A stretch of 64,000 nt of DNA from Vibrio aestivus. Its GTDB lineage: Bacteria; Pseudomonadota; Gammaproteobacteria; Enterobacterales; Vibrionaceae. Shown in pieces: positions 61,012 to 64,000 of the stretch. Position 1 is the stretch's first letter; each line of letters opens with the position of its first letter. Where the stretch lies: positions 1 to 64,000 of the forward strand of contig JYJN01000021.1 of the NCBI GenBank assembly GCA_003263845.1, in the 5' to 3' direction. Below the pieces are notes generated by a model. That model saw only the letters and a program-made list of their open reading frames with translations, did no database searches and was not told the DNA's origin. The translations under genes were made by a program, and so were the position numbers.

Positions 61012-62184
61012 TAACGAGCTCCTTGCGTGCGAGTTTGTTCAAAGGCTTGTTTCAGGTCGTCAATCAGATCGGTTGCATCTTCCAAGCCAACAGAGAGGCG
61101 AAGTAGGTTCTGAGACACGCCCGCTTCTTCTAAGGCTTCTTCACCCATCGCGCGGTGTGTCATCGATGCAGGGTGGCAGATTAAGCTCTCAACGCCCCCA
61201 GGGATTCTGCGAGTGAAAACAGCTCTAGCTTACCAACGAAATATTTGAGGTCTTCAAAGCTGCCTGCAAACTCAAAACTCAGCATTGAGCCAAAGCCAGA
61301 TTGCTGTTTCTTAGCAATCTCGTGGCCTGGGTGCTTAGGAATACTTGGGTGGTAGATGGTGCTAACCAATTCTTCAGTTTGTAGGTAGCTTAGGATTTCT
61401 GCTGAACTCTCTTCATGCACGCGCATGCGTGCACCGAGGGTACGAATGCCACGTAGCGTCATGTAGCTATCAAATGGCGTACCCGTCGCGCCGATACAGT
61501 TGCCCCACCAAGCGAGCTCTTCTGCATGCTCTTCGGTTTTGGTGATCACTACACCACCAATCACATCAGAGTGGCCATTGATGAATTTTGTGGTTGAGTG
61601 GATAACAAAGTCTGCGCCGAGTTCTAAAGGTTTTTGGAACACAGGAGTCAAAAAGGTGTTATCAACGGCAACGAGTGCACCCACGTTTTTTCGCCAGTTG
61701 GCAGACTTTTTCAATATCGACCACGCGAACCAGCGGGTTTGACGGCGTTTCCACTAAGATCAACTTCGGCTTTTTTCGCAATGGCTGCTTCCAACTCTTG
61801 GTCATTAGATTGGTCAACAAACTGGACTTTGAAATCGCCTTTATTCGCTCGCGTATTGAATAAGCGATATGTGCCGCCATAGCAGTCATGCGGCGCAACG
61901 ATCAGGTCATCTGGGCCTAGGAAAGCTGATACCCATAGGTTGAGAGCGGAAGTTCCGCAGTTTGTAACCACGGCACCTTTGCCAGACTCTAGTTCAAATA
62001 GTGCAGTTTCAAGCAACCCACGGTTTGGGTTACCAGAGCGGGTGTAGTCGTAAGTTGGGACTTCACCAAACGCAGGAAATCCATAGTTCGTAGAAAGGTA
62101 GATAGGTGGCACAACCGCGTGGTGTTGAGTGTCTGATTCGATACCAGTACGTACGGCTATAGTGGCTGGCTTGCGTGTGCTCAT
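61011..62184 (-). CDS. metB: Cystathionine gamma-synthase, three frameshifts
   Basis: Corrected length is about 390 residues (E. coli 386). It starts MSTRKPATIAVRTGIESDTQ. The PLP fold shows YTRSGNPNRGLLE, TNCGTSALNLW, VDNTFLTPVF and the PLP-lysine in HSTTKFINGHSDVIGG. It joins O-succinylhomoserine and cysteine. Errors are an extra A near 61773, an extra A near 61689 (both in six-base A-runs on the coding strand) and a missing G near 61197. Corrected, it ends FEQTRTQGAR at the stop that overlaps metL. Transcription is set by the four met boxes at 62297-62328. Confidence 0.95.
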
Positions 62185-62296
62185 AGGTGTTTCCTTTCAA
62201 ACTGTAGTGACTTGTTAGGGGGAATAGGCTATATCTAATGTTCACTAGAGATAGAAATTCCTTTTCTATTAACACTACTTTAACTGTCGAATTTTG

Positions 62297-62328
62297 AGAC
62301 GTCAACACTTCTAGACGTCTATATGTCT
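62297..62328. promoter_or_regulatory. MetJ operator of metBL and metJ (four met boxes)
   Basis: Four tandem 8-mers: AGACGTCA, ACACTTCT, AGACGTCT and ATATGTCT. It lies between divergent metB and metJ, so MetJ should repress both and itself. Confidence 0.94.
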
Positions 62329-62404
62329 TTGCTTATAGCCTTAAATGCCGCTAAAATTCACACTCTCTATTTCTAATAACGATTAAATTGAACGAAGGTG
62401 CGCA

Positions 62405-62726
62405 ATGGCAGACTGGAATGGTGAATATATTAGCCCGTACGCAGAACACGGTAAGAAAAGTGAACAAGTGAAAAAGATACACAGTATCGATTCCACTTAA
62501 AGTACTTAAGGTGTTAACGGATGAGCGTACTCGTCGCCAAATTAATAACCTGCGCCACGCTACGAACAGTGAACTGCTGTGCGAGGCTTTCCTACATGCT
62601 TATACCGGTCAGCCATTACCAACAGATGAAGACCTGCGTAAAGACCGTCCAGACGATATTCCAGCTGAAGTGAAAAAGCTGATGACTGAGATGGGTATTG
62701 AGTTCGAAGCGTTTGATGAAGAGTAA
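62405..62726 (+). CDS. metJ: Methionine repressor MetJ, frameshifted
   Basis: Corrected length is about 106 residues (E. coli 105). It starts [20 protein letters not shown] and has the ribbon-helix-helix segment [20 protein letters not shown], then [24 protein letters not shown]. One extra base near 62481 (AAGATACACAG should be AAGATCACAG) breaks the frame before the beta strand that contacts DNA. The rest is perfect, so a read error is likely. With SAM it binds the met boxes upstream and before metF. Confidence 0.95.
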
Positions 62727-62788
62727 TTAAAAGTAGATATTTGCTATCAATAGGGCTTAGTTATAGAAAAGACTAGCCTTAGATAGAC

Positions 62789-62818
62789 AAACGGCTTACG
62801 AAGTATCGTAAGCGTTTT
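62789..62818. terminator. Bidirectional terminator between metJ and the malic enzyme
   Basis: AAACGGCTTACGA (62789-62801) pairs with TCGTAAGCGTTT (62806-62817) with one bulged G; T follows on the plus strand. Confidence 0.75.
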
Positions 62819-62845
62819 GATATTCTATGTGTTCTATGCGAGCAC

Positions 62846-64000
62846 TTAGCCTTCCATATAGCCTTCTGGCATTTCAATTCGAGCAACACCCGAATCTACC
62901 GCAGCCTGTGCTACAGCCTTTGCAACGCGAGGAAGAAGTCGTGGATCCATTGGCTTAGGAATGATGTAGCCTTTACCAAATTCAAGGTGCGCTTCACCCG
63001 CCGCTTTAAGTACTTCTGCAGGCACGTCTTCTTTTGCTAACTGGCGAATCGCTTCAACAGCCGCTAGCTTCATTTCGTCATTGATTTCACTCGCACGAAC
63101 ATCGAGAGCGCCGCGGAAAATGAATGGGAAACACAGTACGTTATTTACTTGGTTAGGGTAATCACTGCGACCCGTTCCCATAATCAGATCATCACGAACC
63201 TCATGAGCCAGCTCTGGCTTGATTTCTGGATCTGGGTTTGAACAAGCAAACACAATTGGTTTGTCTGCCATTAGCTTTAGTGCTTCTGCTGGCAGTAGAT
63301 TCGGGCCTGATACGCCAAGGAATAGGTCTGCGCCAGCAATAACGTCTTCCAGTGTGCGCTTATCTGTGTTGTTAGCAAATAGCTGTTTGTATTCGTTCAG
63401 ATCGTCACGACGAGTATGAATCACGCCTTTGCGGTCAAGCATGTAGATACGCTCACGCATAGCGCCACATTTAATCAATAGCTCCATACATGCCACAGCC
63501 GCTGCGCCTGCCCCTAAGCAGACAATCGTCGCGTCTTCTAACTTTTTACCTTGAAGTTCGATCGCATTAAGCATGCCTGCAGCGGTAACAATCGCGGTAC
63601 CGTGCTGGTCATCGTGGAAGACTGGAACATCACAACGCTCGATTAGACGGCTTTCAATTTCAAAACAGTCTGGTGCTTTGATGTCTTCTAGGTTGATGCC
63701 ACCAAAGGTGTCTGCGATGTTGGCAACCGTATCGACGAACTCATCGATGGTGCGGTGCTTCACTTCGATATCAATCGAGTCTAGACCTGCAAAGCGTTTA
63801 AATAGTAGCGCTTTACCTTCCATAACGGGTTTCGATGCGATAGGACCAAGGTTACCTAAACCAAGAATCGCCGTACCGTTAGAGATCACCGCAACCGTAT
63901 TGCCTTTTGACGTGTACTTGTAGACGTTATCCACATTCTGCGCAATTTCACGGACTGGCTCTGCTACACCTGGCTGTATGCGAGCGCCAGATCTTCTGCT
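62846..64000 (-). CDS. NAD(P)-dependent malic enzyme, partial at the right edge and frameshifted
   Basis: The C-terminal part, about 385 residues, is present; the N-terminus lies past 64000. Motifs are GNTVAVISNGTAILGLGNLG, FHDDQHGTAIV and the second nucleotide fold IVCLGAGAAAVACMELL. It decarboxylates malate to pyruvate. One C is missing near 63969: on the coding strand TACAGCCAGGTGTAG should read TACAGCCCAGGTGTAG (LALAYSPGVAEPVREIA). It is the short malic enzyme type without a phosphotransacetylase tail. NAD or NADP preference cannot be told. Confidence 0.9.
   Translation of the reverse strand, partial: SRRSGARIQPGVAEPVREIAQNVDNVYKYTSKGNTVAVISNGTAILGLGNLGPIASKPVMEGKALLFKRFAGLDSIDIEVKHRTIDEFVDTVANIADTFGGINLEDIKAPDCFEIESRLIERCDVPVFHDDQHGTAIVTAAGMLNAIELQGKKLEDATIVCLGAGAAAVACMELLIKCGAMRERIYMLDRKGVIHTRRDDLNEYKQLFANNTDKRTLEDVIAGADLFLGVSGPNLLPAEALKLMADKPIVFACSNPDPEIKPELAHEVRDDLIMGTGRSDYPNQVNNVLCFPFIFRGALDVRASEINDEMKLAAVEAIRQLAKEDVPAEVLKAAGEAHLEFGKGYIIPKPMDPRLLPRVAKAVAQAAVDSGVARIEMPEGYMEG

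Overview
The window looks like chromosome I of a Vibrio species (Gammaproteobacteria, Vibrionales). Its housekeeping blocks and their protein sequences match that genus closely: spoT-rpoZ-gmk, rph-pyrE, slmA-coaBC-radC, rpmBG-mutM, an LPS-core block with coaD and kdkA ending in hldD, murB-birA, groESL, glpX/zapB and metJ/metBL/metF. The assignment rests on my knowledge of the families, not on a database search.

Layout: 1-2.1 kb is stringent response, RNA polymerase omega and guanylate kinase (minus). 2.5-2.74 kb is a MITE-like inverted-repeat element. 2.8-13.1 kb holds a purine permease, yicC, rph-pyrE, lpxL, slmA, coaBC, radC, rpmBG and mutM. 13.1-25.8 kb is the LPS core and lipid A block: GT25, GT90, waaF, waaA, GT25, O-antigen ligase, kdkA, two GT9 enzymes, coaD, a GT4 enzyme, lpxM and hldD. 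A JUMPStart/ops element at 25.95-25.99 kb opens an O-antigen/surface polysaccharide operon running to 44.84 kb: wzz, a complete set of wbpA/B/D/E/I homologues for a diacetamido-mannuronic acid sugar, then an AT-rich strain-specific core (two GT4-like enzymes, a Wzy-like polymerase, a predicted GT-C membrane enzyme, Wzx, a third GT4, an Alg14/Alg13-like pair), then epimerase, phosphoglycosyl transferase and wbpM. 44.9-52.6 kb carries pssA, a GNAT, a second inverted-repeat element, murB-birA, a REC/CheC-like plus PAS-GGDEF pair and a Cys-rich regulator. 52.7-64 kb is groESL behind a sigma-32-like promoter, a secreted protein, glpX, zapB and the methionine regulon with clear MetJ operators, ending in a cut-off malic enzyme.

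How it fits together: the operon at 26-45 kb would make an undecaprenyl-PP-linked repeat unit, flip it (Wzx), polymerise it (Wzy) and set its length (Wzz). The 13-25 kb block builds the core-lipid A acceptor and carries the ligase. RfaH acting at ops would couple transcription to the long operon.

Main caveat: 23 genes, including essential ones (groEL, waaA, coaBC), are broken by about 29 single-base indels, nearly all in short homopolymers. This is the signature of sequencing or assembly error, so I annotate them as intact genes with frameshifts. I found no CRISPR array, tRNA, rRNA, prophage, transposase or recognised defence system. The most variable and least described part is the AT-rich core of the polysaccharide operon (32.5-41.2 kb).
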